Source of the DNA: Chamaecrista fasciculata
Taxonomy: Eukaryota > Streptophyta > Magnoliopsida > Fabales > Fabaceae
DNA length: 64,000 bases
Direction of reading: 5' to 3'
Assembly: GCA_003254925.1 (NCBI GenBank)
Contig: QANZ01049388.1
Coordinates: 9,806 to 73,805, forward strand
A program made the translations under genes and the position numbers. Shown in pieces: positions 1 to 11,996 of this stretch. The first letter of the stretch is position 1, and each line of letters starts with the position of its first letter. The notes under the pieces are model-generated. The model searched no databases. It saw nothing but the letters and a program-made list of their open reading frames with translations, and had not been told where the DNA came from.

Positions 1-1353
1 GACTATTTTTTAATTTTTAGAATTATGACATTATGTTTGGAAATCATATTTTCTTGATAAATCATCAATGATGTAAAAACAAAGAACATTTTTTCAAAGT
101 ATTCTTATTAATTGTTTTGGATAATTTTTGCATTTGATAAGTTATTATTTGAGAATAAAAAGTCAATGGCATATTTGAAAAAATATCAAATATTCCCAGA
201 ATTATCAAAGTTGAACCAAACACAAGATTGTAATATTCATAGGAATATTGCAAAATAATCTCATGACTGTTTTAACTCATCCAAACAGATTTTTTTATAT
301 TCATAAAAATCATATTCCTAGGAATCACATTCTCATGAATATAATAATTCCCGAAAATGAAAAAATTATGTGTACCAAACATCCCCTTAGAGCATATGAT
401 AAGCATTTTATTATTACTCTTGAAATTATAAAAAAGTAATTTGATTATACTCTTGTATTAACTTTTTGTTTTTTTGACAATAATACCTTTATTTTCCTTC
501 TTTCATATCATATATAAAATAAAATGTATCCTTGTTTTTTTAGCAATACATTTTTTAATTAAATAATCTTAATTCTTAAATATCTCAAGATCACATTCAT
601 TTTTTAGCAATATATATTTTTAACACTCTCTTTCATTTATTATTTCCCACAAATTTTCCTATTTAGTAGATCATAGAACATAAAACACGAGCATATTTCA
701 TTCCATTCCTTTAACCACAACATGCCACACATGCCATACTTGTCCCTCTTAAAAAGTAATCTTATCTCTTGTATTAATTTTTTTGTTCCTTTTTATTATT
801 ATTATTTGACAATAATATCCTCACAATTAGTACAAGTTGTTTGTAAAAAATAAAGATATTTTTTTTTTCATAAAACCTATGAAGCCTTGTTTTGTTTTTA
901 TTATTTTACTGTGTGAGAGATGAGACAAGTAGAAAGTTATACACAAAAAAGTTCAGAAGAAAAAAAAGGAAATTAATTTATTAAAATGGGATCCAAAAAA
1001 AAAATTAAAAATAAGGGTATTCTTGTCAAATAAAAAAGAAGAAACAAAAGGTTAATGCAAAAGTATAATCAGACTACTTTTTATAATTTCAAGAAATGCT
1101 TATCGTATCCAGATATTCCCTATACTTAATTATGTGAGTGTCACTTAATAATTTTTGTGATAAAGTGATTGATCATTACTCTCAACCGTGAATACTCTAA
1201 TTTAACAAAAAAAAAAGCTTATATTTTGTATTTATTTATTTTGACGAAATCTAAATTTTGTATGAACCGGGTTAATGAATAGCATAAAAAATTTAAAACT
1301 AAATTAACTATTGTATAATGCAGCTTTTTATGATAAAAATTATTTTTTAATAA
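1..1353. other. AT-rich intergenic DNA, no gene seen
   Basis: Very AT-rich, with long T and A runs. The only open frames are about 60 residues, low in complexity and without recognisable motifs. No repeat with definable ends was found. Confidence 0.6.
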
Positions 1354-2217
1354 TTAACTATTAGAGGCTTTTCGTGCTATAACGGGCGCGTAAATATATA
1401 TGTAACGTTTGATTTGATATTTGTAGTTATTCAATGACTAAATAGTATATTTCTATTATTCAATAACTAAATCGTTAGAAGTGTGAAAATTAAAAAACCA
1501 AATAATAAGTTTTCACTTCCTTAAATCCCATATACTACTTTGTCTCTCCCATTATCTATACACTTAGGGGTTAGTCTAAGATGCAAAATTTAATCCTTGA
1601 CATGGGATGCAATTGTTGATGTGACATAATTATAGCCATTGATATAATTTAATGTTGAAAAATAATAAAAAATAATAATATTTTAACCAATCAAAACTGT
1701 GTATGGAGTCATATCATGAGTTACATACAACTAACTCTTCCACGTGTCATTATCTTATTGGTTCATGACTCATTGCATCTCATGTCAAGAATGAAACTTT
1801 GCATCATAAACTACCCATACATTTAGTCAATTATCAAGTTAAACATGTTTATTTCTTATTTTTTAAAATTTTTAATTTAATTATTTTTGACCAACCAAAA
1901 GTATCCTCACACATATAATATACTAGGGGTTTTCCGTGCCTTAACAAGTACAGAAATGTAACATTTGATTTGACATTTGTAGTTATTCATTGACTAAGTA
2001 TATTTTTATTATTCAAGGACTAAATCGTTAGAAGTGTGAAAATTAAAAGATGAAATAATAAGTTTTCACTTTCTTAAATCTTATCTACTATTTTCTCTCT
2101 CCCATTATTTATACATTTAGTCAATTATCAAGTTCCACGTGTTTATTTCTTAATTTTTTTAATTTTTAATTTAATTATTTTTGACCAACCAAAAGCACCC
2201 TCACACATATAATATAG
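1354..2217. repeat. Two diverged tandem copies of a ~300-bp repeat
   Basis: Copy 1 (about 1354-1919) and copy 2 (about 1920-2217) share blocks in the same order. These include a TTTGTAGTTATTCA block, CTAAATCGTTAGAAGTGTGA, AATAATAAGTTTTCACTT and a shared right end containing TTTTTGACCAACCAAAAG followed by CCTCACACATATAATATA. Copy 1 is longer only because it carries the MULE-like insertion at 1568-1816. The family is not recognised. Confidence 0.6.
1568..1816. mobile_element. MULE-type MITE, 249 bp, 10-bp target duplication
   Basis: Terminal inverted repeats of about 45 bp can be read at both ends: left GGGTTAGTCTAAGATGCAAA, right complement GGGTAGTTTATGATGCAAAG. Each continues through a shared TTGACATG(G/A)GATGCAAT block. 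The flanks are ATACACTTAG (1558-1567) and ATACATTTAG (1817-1826), a 10-bp direct repeat with one mismatch. The uninterrupted site survives in the neighbouring repeat copy near 2110 as TATACATTTAGTC. A 9-11 bp duplication is typical of Mutator-like elements. There is no coding capacity. Confidence 0.75.
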
Positions 2218-2438
2218 GGGCAAAACTTATATCGAGTTCCTTACATCCTTGCTATCAAGTTCTCCAATCAACATTTGACACGTGACAAAAATTTTATATA
2301 TGACCAATCATAATAGATAGAGAATATCAAACACCACTTTTTGCATGACCAATCATTGAAGAGAGAGAAGGTAATCAAGACTTGTGATTGGTGGAACTTG
2401 ATAACAAGGAGATAAGGAACTTGATCTAAGTTTTATCC
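2218..2438. mobile_element. MULE-type MITE, 221 bp, perfect 9-bp target duplication
   Basis: The inverted ends are GGGCAAAACTTATATCGAGT (left) and GGATAAAACTTAGATCAAGT (right complement), and similarity runs inward for about 45 bp to a shared TATCAAGTTC block. The perfect direct repeat ATAATATAG flanks it at 2209-2217 and 2439-2447. Its terminal sequence differs from the element at 1568, so it is a separate family. There is no coding capacity. Confidence 0.75.
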
Positions 2439-2447
2439 ATAATATAG

Positions 2448-3963
2448 TATAGATAATATAGTATAAATATAAATAAATATAGATATAGATAATCTATTAA
2501 ATGAATACATTGTTTTACCCACACAAGCTCCTAATCACATGTATTAAACTGCTTCATGATTGTGCAAAAAAAAAAACTGCTTCATGCGAGTTTATGGCTT
2601 CTTTAAATTGTTTTATAATTTTTAAAATATAAAATAAATTGTACAAAATATTTTAAAAAATGGTAAAGAGTTATGTAATTATATTTTACATTTAATTATA
2701 TTAGAACTTAAAAAAATTTAGTGTCATATATAAATAAAAATAAAAATAAATAAATAAATAAAAGGAGGAAAACGCTTATCCATGGAAAGCTTTCCTGCAC
2801 AGCAGTGTAGACAATCTTCTTCCCCTCCACCCGCTTTATCCGACAATTTATTATTACTATTTTAGTATTTTCATTGGGCACTTCATACAATTCCAACGAC
2901 CCCCTGAGAGAAGAAAAAATGTGTTAAATTTAACCCTTTCGGACGCATATATTAACAGAGATTCTTCCTTCCATAACAAAAGGATAGAAAGGCGGAATCT
3001 TGGATCTTCAGCCCAAAGAGGTATGATTCTCGTAGTAGTACTATTTCTGAGATGATTACGCAATGAAAGTTGTTTCCTTTTGCCTTTGAATTTTGGTTCT
3101 CATCCACTGGCTGGACTTTAATTCCAGCTATTCTGAACATATGTGGTCTGATATTATAGTTGACTAACACTTCGTTGAAGTTGTTGTGTCTCGTAAATGA
3201 TCTATTAGCAATGATTGACATATCTTGAAGCATCGGGTATGAATTATCTCGTGAAATACTAGTTACTAAGATTTTCTCGGATAGAGGAGTAAATTTTAGC
3301 TAACGGGAGAAATTGGGTCACTCTCCAAAATCATTGAAGAGACAGGATAAGTATTCTTCATACATGAGAACAGTATGCTCGATTAATTACCTAAAACCTT
3401 ATATGGGAAGAGGGAGAAAATCTTTTTCTTTTTGTAAAAAATAGTTTCTTGGCCTCAACCTCATAAGACAATTCCATCTTACATTGAAAGTTTTTCTTAA
3501 CTAATTGTCACCATGATGATGCTTCTGATAAGCAAAGGAATTGATTTGAGTCAACATTAGTGTATAATTTCAACTTGAGAAATTGGGTAGATTTATGTTT
3601 GAGTAGTCGTTTTAATAGAATATAAGAATATAGTGAATGATGAAAATGAACTGTACTGCATTGCTGAGAGATGAATACAAAGCAATATATAGACGAGAAT
3701 AAAGGCAAACTACAGATAACAGAAACTGAACAGAATGGAAACTAATACAACAAACTTCAGCTACTCTAACTAAATGCTGAGCTGGATATTACTCTGTCAC
3801 GTTTCAAAGATTTATTTTAATAAGAAACGAAATCCAAAATTGTATATGTCTTGTTTTTGTAGGAATGACTAGCATTGGAATGAGATGAAGACTTTGTTGC
3901 AGAAACTGAAATAAGAATAAGATGCTTCAGCACTCAAAGTTTTGCTTGTTGCACTGAATTATA
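2448..3963. other. Intergenic DNA and probable 5' leader of the LEC14B-like gene
   Basis: No protein gene is recognised. A TTTTTGTAG/GA acceptor-like site ends at 3863, about 100 bp before the start codon. A donor-like GAG/GTATGA lies at 3019-3020. Together these could bound a 5' UTR intron of about 840 bp, but this is inference with no transcript support. Confidence 0.35.
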
Positions 3964-6900
3964 ATGCATGTAATACCCGGTTCATTAGACGCTGATGAAA
4001 TGGGTTACGCTATGAGTAGACTGGAGTTAGAAACCGACCCTTGTGATGATGGAAATGATATTCATGAAGATTCCAGTGGGCAGCAATCTAAAAGACCATT
4101 CAAAAATCTAGACAATGAGATTGCTCAGATTACAAAGTTGAAGTCAACACCCCATCGACTACTAGACCAAGTCGGACCAGGAAGGCCAGAGACAAAGTTG
4201 CTTGTTTCTCCTGTGAAGATGTTGGCAGGTCGAGAATCAAATTATTCAGGACGAGGAAGGTTTTCATCGGCTGATCGTTGTCATCTTTTGAACAGATATT
4301 TGCCAGTAAATGGTCCTTGGCTTATTGATCAAATGGCAAGTCGAGCATATGTTTCTCAGTTTTCAGCAGATGGTTCACTTTTTGTTGCCGGGTTTCAGGT
4401 AAAACATTTTCTATTTCAACTTTATTTATTTCAAATAGAAAAAATCTTTCATTGCCACATAAATCGTGATGCACACTTGCATATGCTAAAATTAAGGAAC
4501 AATAACTAAATTACATGAGTCAAGAACTGTGAAATCACTCTTCCTTCGTGGGAAGTGGAAGGTTTGCTTATTTTGTGGTCGCATGATCAGAGTAATTCTT
4601 TATTTTTAAACTAATCAAGAGCATCTACATTACAGGGAAGCCACATAAAAATATACAATGTGGAGAGAGGATGGAAAGTTCAGAAGAACATTCTAACGAA
4701 AAGTTTAAGATGGACAATCACTGATACATCACTTTCCCCAAATCAAAGATACCTTGTGAGTTCCCATCTTTTATTGTTATAGATGTGTGAATTAAAAACG
4801 TTTTGACATTTATAATTTATGTGTCTTTTTGGAAGTGATACTGTATTGTTGCTCTTGTCATCTTTTTTCTTTTTGTATTAACACTTAAAATGTCAATTTC
4901 AGGTTTATGCAAGCATGTCACCTGTGGTTAACATTGTAAATATTGGATCTAATGATTCAGATTCCCTGGCAAATGTTACGGTAGTAACCACTGAACTAAT
5001 GCTGCTTTAGTTTAGTAAACACTGCAATTATTTGATGTGCTTCATTCTTGCAAAATGCAGGATATCCATGATGGTTTGGATTTTTCTTCGAATGATGATG
5101 GAGGATATTCTTTTGGAATTTTCTCTGTGAAATTTTCATCAGATGGGAGAGAATTAGTTGCTGGAAGCAGTGGTGATTCTATATACATATATGACATTGA
5201 AGCAAATAAGCTTTCACTTCGAATTTTAGCGCATACGGTACTGTTTTTGGGCATAAACATGCCCTATATGATTTGAATGGCTGTTTCACATCTATAGGTA
5301 CATCTTATAGAAAGGGAAAAAAAACTGCTTTATGGCATATTTTCTCTCAGCCTCTAGGCTGTATACAATTGAAAAGCTTCGAACTCTCTTCATCTTCAAA
5401 ATCCTTAAAACACTTGCTGATATGATTAACTACACTAAACTTTTCTGGAAGGAATGGAGATCCTAGAGATGGACTGATTTTTCCATCCAGAGCAACAGTG
5501 TTTATTAGTTATTCCCTCAGGCCCTTCATCCCCAAAAAAGAGAAAATTAAATGAGTTCATGATGTTGGACTTCCGTAATTTTATTTTTTCTTTCTGAGAA
5601 AGATTTTAACCACTGTGGCGACTTCTATTGGAGCAAGAATACCTACCAATATATACTCTAACTTTGGACTTAATTTTATGTTGCAGTCTGATGTGAATAC
5701 TGTATGTTTTGCTGATGAAAGTAGCCATCTAATTTACTCTGGGAGTGATGATACTTTTTGCAAGGTATGTTTGACACCATAAGATGTTTTTCTTTTTTGT
5801 TGTAAATGCTAAATACTATCCTGGATTCATGGTTACACAAATATTGAAGCTGAGAGTTTTTCTAAGTTTGCTTGAGTTAGTTATTTGTCTTTGTTTTGCT
5901 CATCGTCACTTATAACAAAATTTCCATGTCTTATAAGTCTAGTGGCACCACAATCTAAAGGCAACAAGAGTATTATTGTACTTTTATAATGTAGTTACTC
6001 ATTTGGTTTTGAAAGACACATTTTAATTTACAAGTTAGTTTAGGTATGGGATCGACGCTGCTTAAATGCTACAGGAAAGCCAGCAGGAGTTCTTGTGGGA
6101 CACCTTGAGGGCATTACATTTATTGATAGCCGCGGAGATGGACGCTATTTCATATCAAATGGTAAAGATCAGACCATCAAACTATGGGACATACGCAAAA
6201 TGTCATCTATTGTTATTCGGTATGCACATCCATACTTTCAGCTTCCAATAACAAATTGTTGATCATAGTTTCTAGGTCAGGATATCTTTTAAGCTTGTAG
6301 TTGCTATTGATACTTGTGAGAAAAGTCTTAACCCAATTTCCAACACATGTATGATGGGAGATGGTATTCATTTATAGAAAATTGAAGTTCTGATTACATT
6401 ATCTGGGGATTATAAAAACAAAAGGGCCTTAATTCTCACATTTCAATGAGGTATTGAATTGAAATATCAATTTAAGCTACATCTCTGATGAGGCTACTGG
6501 TTTGTTATGCTGATGTAGTTATATAGAACATGTAACAAATGATATAAGGCTGATGAATTTTGGTTAATTAACTTTGCATCCGTTTTCTTGCTTCAAAGGA
6601 AATATGTAACTACTAAATAGACTCTGTTGCCACAATTTGTCGCCACACTAAACTTTATTTATCTTGAAGTTATATATTCTACTATTTATTGATAAAATTA
6701 TTTCCATTTCAAATCAGAGGCATAATTTAAAGAATAAATTTAAACTTCATTTCAGTGACCGTGGGTTTAGGAATTATGAATGGGATTACAGATGGATGGA
6801 TTACCCACCTCAGGCAAAAGATTTGAAGCACCCTTTTGATCAGTCAGTGGCTACATATAGAGGTCATTCAGTCTTACGTACTCTTATTCGCTGTTATTTC

Positions 6901-7630
6901 TCTCCGGCTTTTAGGTGAGTACAATTTTACAAATTACTAAGCTAAACTTGTATAATTATTCTTCTTGGTGACCTATTTGGAACTTATTGATTTTGAGGAT
7001 TTTATGCTGGTTCCTCTCAGCTAGAGTGTATTTACCCATGGAATGTTAAGGTATCGACATTGGTTAGTTTGTAAGCTAATGCAATGTTTTTCTTCAAATT
7101 TACAGCACTGGCCAAAAGTACATTTATACAGGCTCACACAACGCATGTGTTTTCATTTATGACTTGGTATGTAATCCCTGTGACTACTGCTCTTGGTATT
7201 TTCTACATGTTTATCATTGGGATAACTACATTTTGTAACAACCACAAATATTAATTTATCAACATGTGTCAAAGTAGAAGTTTCCCTTTATAGTTCTGTT
7301 ACTAGAAGTTTCCATTCACTTTTCTCTCGAAATTATAATTCCTGAAATGTGAACTTTTGACCACACAATCAACCATAATATTATATATTTAGGCTTTTTT
7401 TTTATGATAAGTGCAACTTCACACAGGTGAGTGGAGATGTAGTTGCAACACTGAAGCACAATAGTTCTCCTGTGAGAGATTGTAGTTGGCATCCTTTCCA
7501 GACTGAACTTGTTAGCTCTTCTTGGGATGGCAATGTCTTGAAATGGGGATTTCCCACTTGTGCTGAACTTCCACCTTCCACTGACAACACACCCTCCCCA
7601 ACACATTTCTTTGCAGACTACTATCTATAA
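3964..7630 (+). CDS. LEC14B-like WD40 protein (DCAF11/WDR23 type), nine exons
   Basis: Coding exons: 3964-4398, 4636-4755, 4903-4980, 5061-5237, 5687-5764, 6044-6219, 6756-6914, 7106-7166 and 7427-7630. All are joined by GT-AG introns with continuous frame, giving 495 residues. The start at 3964 is preferred because the 12-residue leader before MGYAMSRLE matches the pattern remembered for plant LEC14B proteins; 4000 is the alternative. The N-terminal ~120 residues are non-repeat. WD40 repeats follow, including GSHIKIYNVERG, DSIYIYDIEA, TFCKVWDRR, QTIKLWDIRK and SSSWDGNVLKW. Two WDxR boxes (WDRR, WDIR) fit the DDB1-binding (DWD) signature, so a role as substrate receptor of a CUL4-DDB1 ubiquitin ligase is likely; that is inferred from family, not shown. 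AATAAA-like signals lie near 7684-7690. Confidence 0.93.
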
Positions 7631-7690
7631 AGATGTCTCTCTATTCATGAAGTTGCTGGATATTGTGAATGTTGTTCTGTATATAAATAA

Positions 7691-8866
7691 ATATAGCCAA
7701 GTAAATAAGTTGGGATTTGGTTGATTCATTTTTTGCTGTACATCAGGGTGAATTCATGTTTTTTTCCTCAATGTGATAAGATTGTCAATGGAAGATGCTA
7801 GTGATATAAAAACCATATGTATAATTGTTGCGACATGGCAGCTTCTTTGTAAAGATTGTTGGTTGTTTAACGTATTCTTTGTGTTCGGGCCCCTGCCGTC
7901 TGGCAAACAATCCTAAAGATGTTAGAGAAGTGTTGCAGAGTGGAGACAACTATTTGTTAAAAGATTGAAAAACGTGGAGTAAATGGTAATTTAGGCACAC
8001 ATTGGGAAGAGGGATCAGACATGTATAAATGGAGGAGGGTATGGGTATGTATGGCCTATCCAAGGAGTTATGATTTATGAGTTTACAAACCCTTCACGGC
8101 AAGTGAGTTAGATGAAAGGAATGGGCAAACATGGCTTGGCATTTATGCCTTGTGCCCCACAGTGAATTGGTATCTAACACTTGAAAAGAAAAAAAAAGAT
8201 CATAGCATAAATTAAGTTAATCTCATAACATCACAGTGATATGGTATCTAACACTTGAAAAGAAAAAAAAAGATCATAGCATAAATTAAGTTAATCTCAT
8301 AACATCACAGTGATACAGATGGACGCCTTTGTTTCAATCCAATCATGATCATATGCTTCCTTTATCACATAGACAACCAGAAACGGTGACTCAATCCCCT
8401 AGTTTCAAAATGCTTATATTGACAATGGAAGGCAGAAAGGGACCTCAGAGTGAGTGATAGAAGATGAAGATGAATGAATGATTGATCCCTCACTTTCCAT
8501 TTGCATTTGTCCTTGCAATACAAACATTGTCCATGGCTTAAAAGCAGCACCTCGTGCGTGCTTTTACAAAGTTATAAAGCTGATAAAGATAAACGGTAAA
8601 TGACTAATGAGTGAGCCCCCACTACGTTTTCCAATATCAAATAATAATAATAACAATAACAATAATGCAATTGTTATATAGATGGGGTCCAAAAACTAAA
8701 GTAGTAACGAGCCTAATGAATCATTTTACATTAGTCATTACATCTAGAATGTTTTTATTTTTGTTTCTACGGTATTCACAGATCATTGGTGCAAAATTAA
8801 ATAAATAAACGAATCAAAAACAAAGAGGTGGTGCATGCGAATTCCCAAGTTTGCCCTTTGCATGAG
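7691..8866. other. Intergenic DNA between convergent LEC14B-like and LRR genes
   Basis: These are the 3' flanks of two convergent genes. Apart from the 74-bp tandem duplication listed separately, no gene or element is recognised. Open frames here are short and lack domain signatures. Confidence 0.55.
8169..8315. repeat. 74-bp tandem duplication
   Basis: Two essentially identical units begin with GGTATCTAACACTTGAAAAG at 8169 and 8243 and end with AACATCACAGTGATA. Near-identity means a recent duplication or an assembly artefact. It lies in the 3' flank between two convergent genes. Confidence 0.85.
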
Positions 8867-10075
8867 TCAGTTGCATTGTGTGGTAGGCCTCGTTATCTGA
8901 TTCCCAGACCTCAAGGGGCATGGCGTCCGTATGGGCGGGACCATACAGTTATACTGTAGACACAGCGAGCTACTCAAAGGAATCTCAGCCGTTGGACTAA
9001 TCTCAATGCCCGTTAGATAATTGTGCTGCAAATACAGTATTTGGATCCTAGCTTCCAATAACTGCTCCACCAAGTTACTCGGAACCCGACCCGTGAACTG
9101 GTTGTGGTTCAGGTATAGATTCTCTACGGTCGAAAACATGGGCGATATTTCACCCGAGAACCCGTTGTGGCTAAGATCCACGGTCGGGATTGTCACCTGA
9201 TTAACCGGTTCGACCGCTCCCGAAAACCGGTTTCTTTCTAGTTGAAGATTGGTGAGTGGAAGTGAGAAGATGCGAGACGGAATGACGCCTGTGAACTGGT
9301 TCAGGCTGAGGTCTAGGTAGTTCAACTGGTTCATCCGGTTCAAGACCCGGTCCACTGGGCCGGTTAGGTTGTTCCATGATAGAGAGAGGTATTGGAGGGA
9401 AGGAGGGAGAGAATTGGGAGGGATTGAACCGGTGAGAGCATTGTGCTTTAGGTCGAGTCGGGTTAAGGTCGGTGACGCAAAGGAAGGAACCGAACCGGAG
9501 AGATGATTGTGGCAGAGCATCAAGTTGTTTAGCTCCGGTAAGGCTCCGATGGACGGAGGAATGTGTCCGGTGAGTTGATTGTAGCTGAGATCGAGTGTTC
9601 TGAGATTACGCAACCGACCTAAGTGCGCCGGAATCTCACCGGAAATGAAGTTCCTGCTGACGCCGAGGAACCTGAGGTTCTTCAAATTAGACAATGACGG
9701 AGGCAGAGAACCGTAGATTCTACCTGGCACAACGGTGAACTCGGCGAGAGAAGATAACTTGCCAATGGCCGGGTCGAGCCTTCCGGTTAGACCGGGAGAA
9801 CCGGCTCTGGCGTCGCCGAGGTTGAGAGCAACAACTCTGTCGGAATCACAGTAAACGCCGGCGAAGTTACAAGGATCAGAAGTGAAATCCCAAGAAGAAA
9901 AGAAAGCGGATCCCGGCATATCCTTGAGAGCCTTGCGAACCGATTGCAGAGCCAAGAAATCAACAGGGTCCAAAATGGCAAGCACAGAGAGATCATCACA
10001 TTGTATCTGTATTAAGCACACGAAAATCAGCATATAAGAAGAAACGCTACACTGGAACCCCCTTGCCTTCGCCAT
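8867..10075 (-). CDS. Secreted leucine-rich repeat protein, single exon
   Basis: 402 residues in one open frame. Residues 1 to about 26 form a hydrophobic signal peptide (SSYMLIFVCLIQIQC). A cap-like LRRNT segment follows with DPCNFAGVYC. From about residue 80 to 365 lie about ten plant-type LRRs (LxxLxLSxNxLTGxIP pattern, e.g. LRTLDLSYNQLTGHIP and LNYLDLSLNQFTGVIP). The C-terminal tail is Cys-rich (CLQYNCMVPP ... TPCPL ... TQCN). There is no transmembrane segment or kinase domain, so this is an apoplastic LRR-only protein resembling the receptor-less LRR families related to polygalacturonase inhibitors. The ligand and exact role are unknown. The gene is noticeably richer in GC than its surroundings, as is common for intronless plant genes. 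Confidence 0.92.
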   Translation of the reverse strand: MAKARGFQCSVSSYMLIFVCLIQIQCDDLSVLAILDPVDFLALQSVRKALKDMPGSAFFSSWDFTSDPCNFAGVYCDSDRVVALNLGDARAGSPGLTGRLDPAIGKLSSLAEFTVVPGRIYGSLPPSLSNLKNLRFLGVSRNFISGEIPAHLGRLRNLRTLDLSYNQLTGHIPPSIGALPELNNLMLCHNHLSGSVPSFASPTLTRLDLKHNALTGSIPPNSLPPSLQYLSLSWNNLTGPVDRVLNRMNQLNYLDLSLNQFTGVIPSRIFSLPLTNLQLERNRFSGAVEPVNQVTIPTVDLSHNGFSGEISPMFSTVENLYLNHNQFTGRVPSNLVEQLLEARIQILYLQHNYLTGIEISPTAEIPLSSSLCLQYNCMVPPIRTPCPLRSGNQITRPTTQCN

Positions 10076-10130
10076 CGGAGGGAAAGCTGTTCAACAAATT
10101 ACCCAGGAAAATTATTAGCAGAAAGGATAA

Positions 10131-10140
10131 GAATTTATAG
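10131..10140 (-). promoter_or_regulatory. TATA-like box of the LRR gene
   Basis: The minus strand reads CTATAAATTC here, 56 bases before the ATG at 10075. A start about 30 bases downstream would leave a leader of roughly 25-30 bases. Position and sequence fit a plant TATA box; there is no direct evidence of use. Confidence 0.45.
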
Positions 10141-10456
10141 AGAGAAAGAAAAAGAAAAAAGAAAAATCAGAGGCTTCCGCAAAACGATTGATGAGAGATG
10201 ATGATATTATGTTTGTTGGCTTGTCCAACAAGATGCAATGACTACCACCAGAAGCTGCTAAGCAAAGTTACTACTAGAAATGAAATCAATCAATGTCACC
10301 CAATTTTTTATTTTTCATAAATATTATTTTAACTGCCTACTCGTTTTTCTCTTTCTCTTCCTCTTTTTCCCCCTTGAGGTTCGGGTCAAACGGCTGTCCG
10401 AGCCTACGAGGAATCCGAACCTGACCTCTGGAAAGAAAGCAAGCAATGATTTTTTT

Positions 10457-10898
10457 CGCTCAAATTACACTTTTGGTCCCATAATTTTTGCTGAAATTTC
10501 AATTTGGTCCTATAACTCTTTTTGTATCACTTTTGGTCCCACATATTTACAAAAAGTTACATATTTGGTCTCGTATCACTTTTAGTCTCATATCTTTTGA
10601 TCAAGTTGCAGAATTGGTCTCATATCTTTGCAAAAAATTTCACCACTAGTCCCACTTAATCCAAATATATGAGACCAATTTTGCATCTGACTCAAATATA
10701 TGAGACTAATTCTACAACATGATTCAAAGTTATAGGACCAATTCTGCAACATGACCTAAATATATGAGACCAAAAGCGTAACACATTACCAAATTTGCAA
10801 CTTGAACAAAAGATATAGGACCAAAAGTGCAACAAAAAAAATTATGGGATCAAATTGAAACCTTAGCAAAAGTTATGAAAACAAAAGTGGACTTGGAC
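10457..10898. mobile_element. Foldback element with 'tttggtccc' arms (MULE-like), copy A
   Basis: The left half carries repeated units such as CACTTTTGGTCCCATAA, CAATTTGGTCC and GAATTGGTCTCATATCTTT. The right half carries their complements (e.g. GAGACCAATT, AGGACCAAAAGTGCAAC), so the whole unit folds into one long hairpin. Ends pair around CACTTTTG. The flanks are T-runs, so no target duplication can be read with confidence. The same family occurs at 22798-23241 and 24461-24901. Confidence 0.6.
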
Positions 10899-11993
10899 TT
10901 TTTTTTTTTTCCTCTTGAACGTGGAAAAGATGAGACAGCTGTAAAATGAATGGCATGCTCATGCGTGATTATGATCTCCCGTGGCATGCTCATAAGCTAT
11001 TTTGACACGTGTCAAGCCATCAATTTGTTTTGTAGTCCCCTCCTCACTCATACATGTACAGTGACAATTACGAGTAAAAATCGCAGTGTTTGGTAATTCT
11101 CTAGATTGATACCAAAATGGGAGCCAAATCACTGAAAGCAGAGTGTTTGGCTTCGTGCTCTTATTGTTGCTAAATATAACAATATTTTCCATTTGTGGTC
11201 TTATTTTCTTATGTGAATAGAGTGATAAATAGGATACTTGAGTTGCATTTTTAGCATGATCGCGATACATTCATGATGCATGTATGAGCGTCAATGACTA
11301 ATGAGGGAGCCACATGTATTAAAAGCTTTTTTGTTTTTCTTTTTTAGTTTTTTTACTTTATTTCACATTGTGTTTGTAATTTGAATTCTCTATAATATCT
11401 ATAAATGTAGTGTAAGAGAGAAAAAAATAAATAAAAAGCGAAAATGAGTCTAATTAATACTTTCTCTCTGTTCTATTTTTATTTCTCTTAACACTACATC
11501 TCTAAAATCTTGTATAGAATTTGAATTGCTTGTGTCTATTATTGCAGCTTGCAATTATACACATCATTCTTTGACTGATCACGAGATATATAGATTTTGA
11601 ATCAATTAGCATTACAAATAAAAAAGATACAATTATATCACTAAATTAAATGATTGGTTGAGACTTGAAATAATACATTTATGTCCATCAAATAAGTGAT
11701 TAGTTAAAGTAATACATCCTTCAATTTTCAAAAGTAAAGTATTATATTGGACATTCTCTCAATATGTGCTAAGTTTTTTTTCCCTCTCGTATCTAAAAAC
11801 AAACCAAAAGATTAGTAATAACTAATAATTGATAATATATTTTATATTCACTTATATCAAGAGTGACAAAATCAAGGACTTGTCAAAATCAGAGTAACTT
11901 GAAAATGATGCTTCCATTTGTATCAAATTTTACTTTATTATATTCTCCGTAAAGTAACTTTTCATATAGTTCCCTAAGTTGAAATGATACTCT
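10899..11993. other. Intergenic DNA, nothing recognised
   Basis: AT-rich sequence without convincing coding frames. The frame at 10959-11270 on the minus strand has no family resemblance. No defined repeats were found. Confidence 0.5.
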
Positions 11994-11996
11994 TAA

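Noticed and set aside
2952-3233. 93-residue open frame on the minus strand with a fairly protein-like composition
   Set aside because: No family resemblance, no splice partners and no promoter signal; it lies in the probable leader region of the gene on the other strand.
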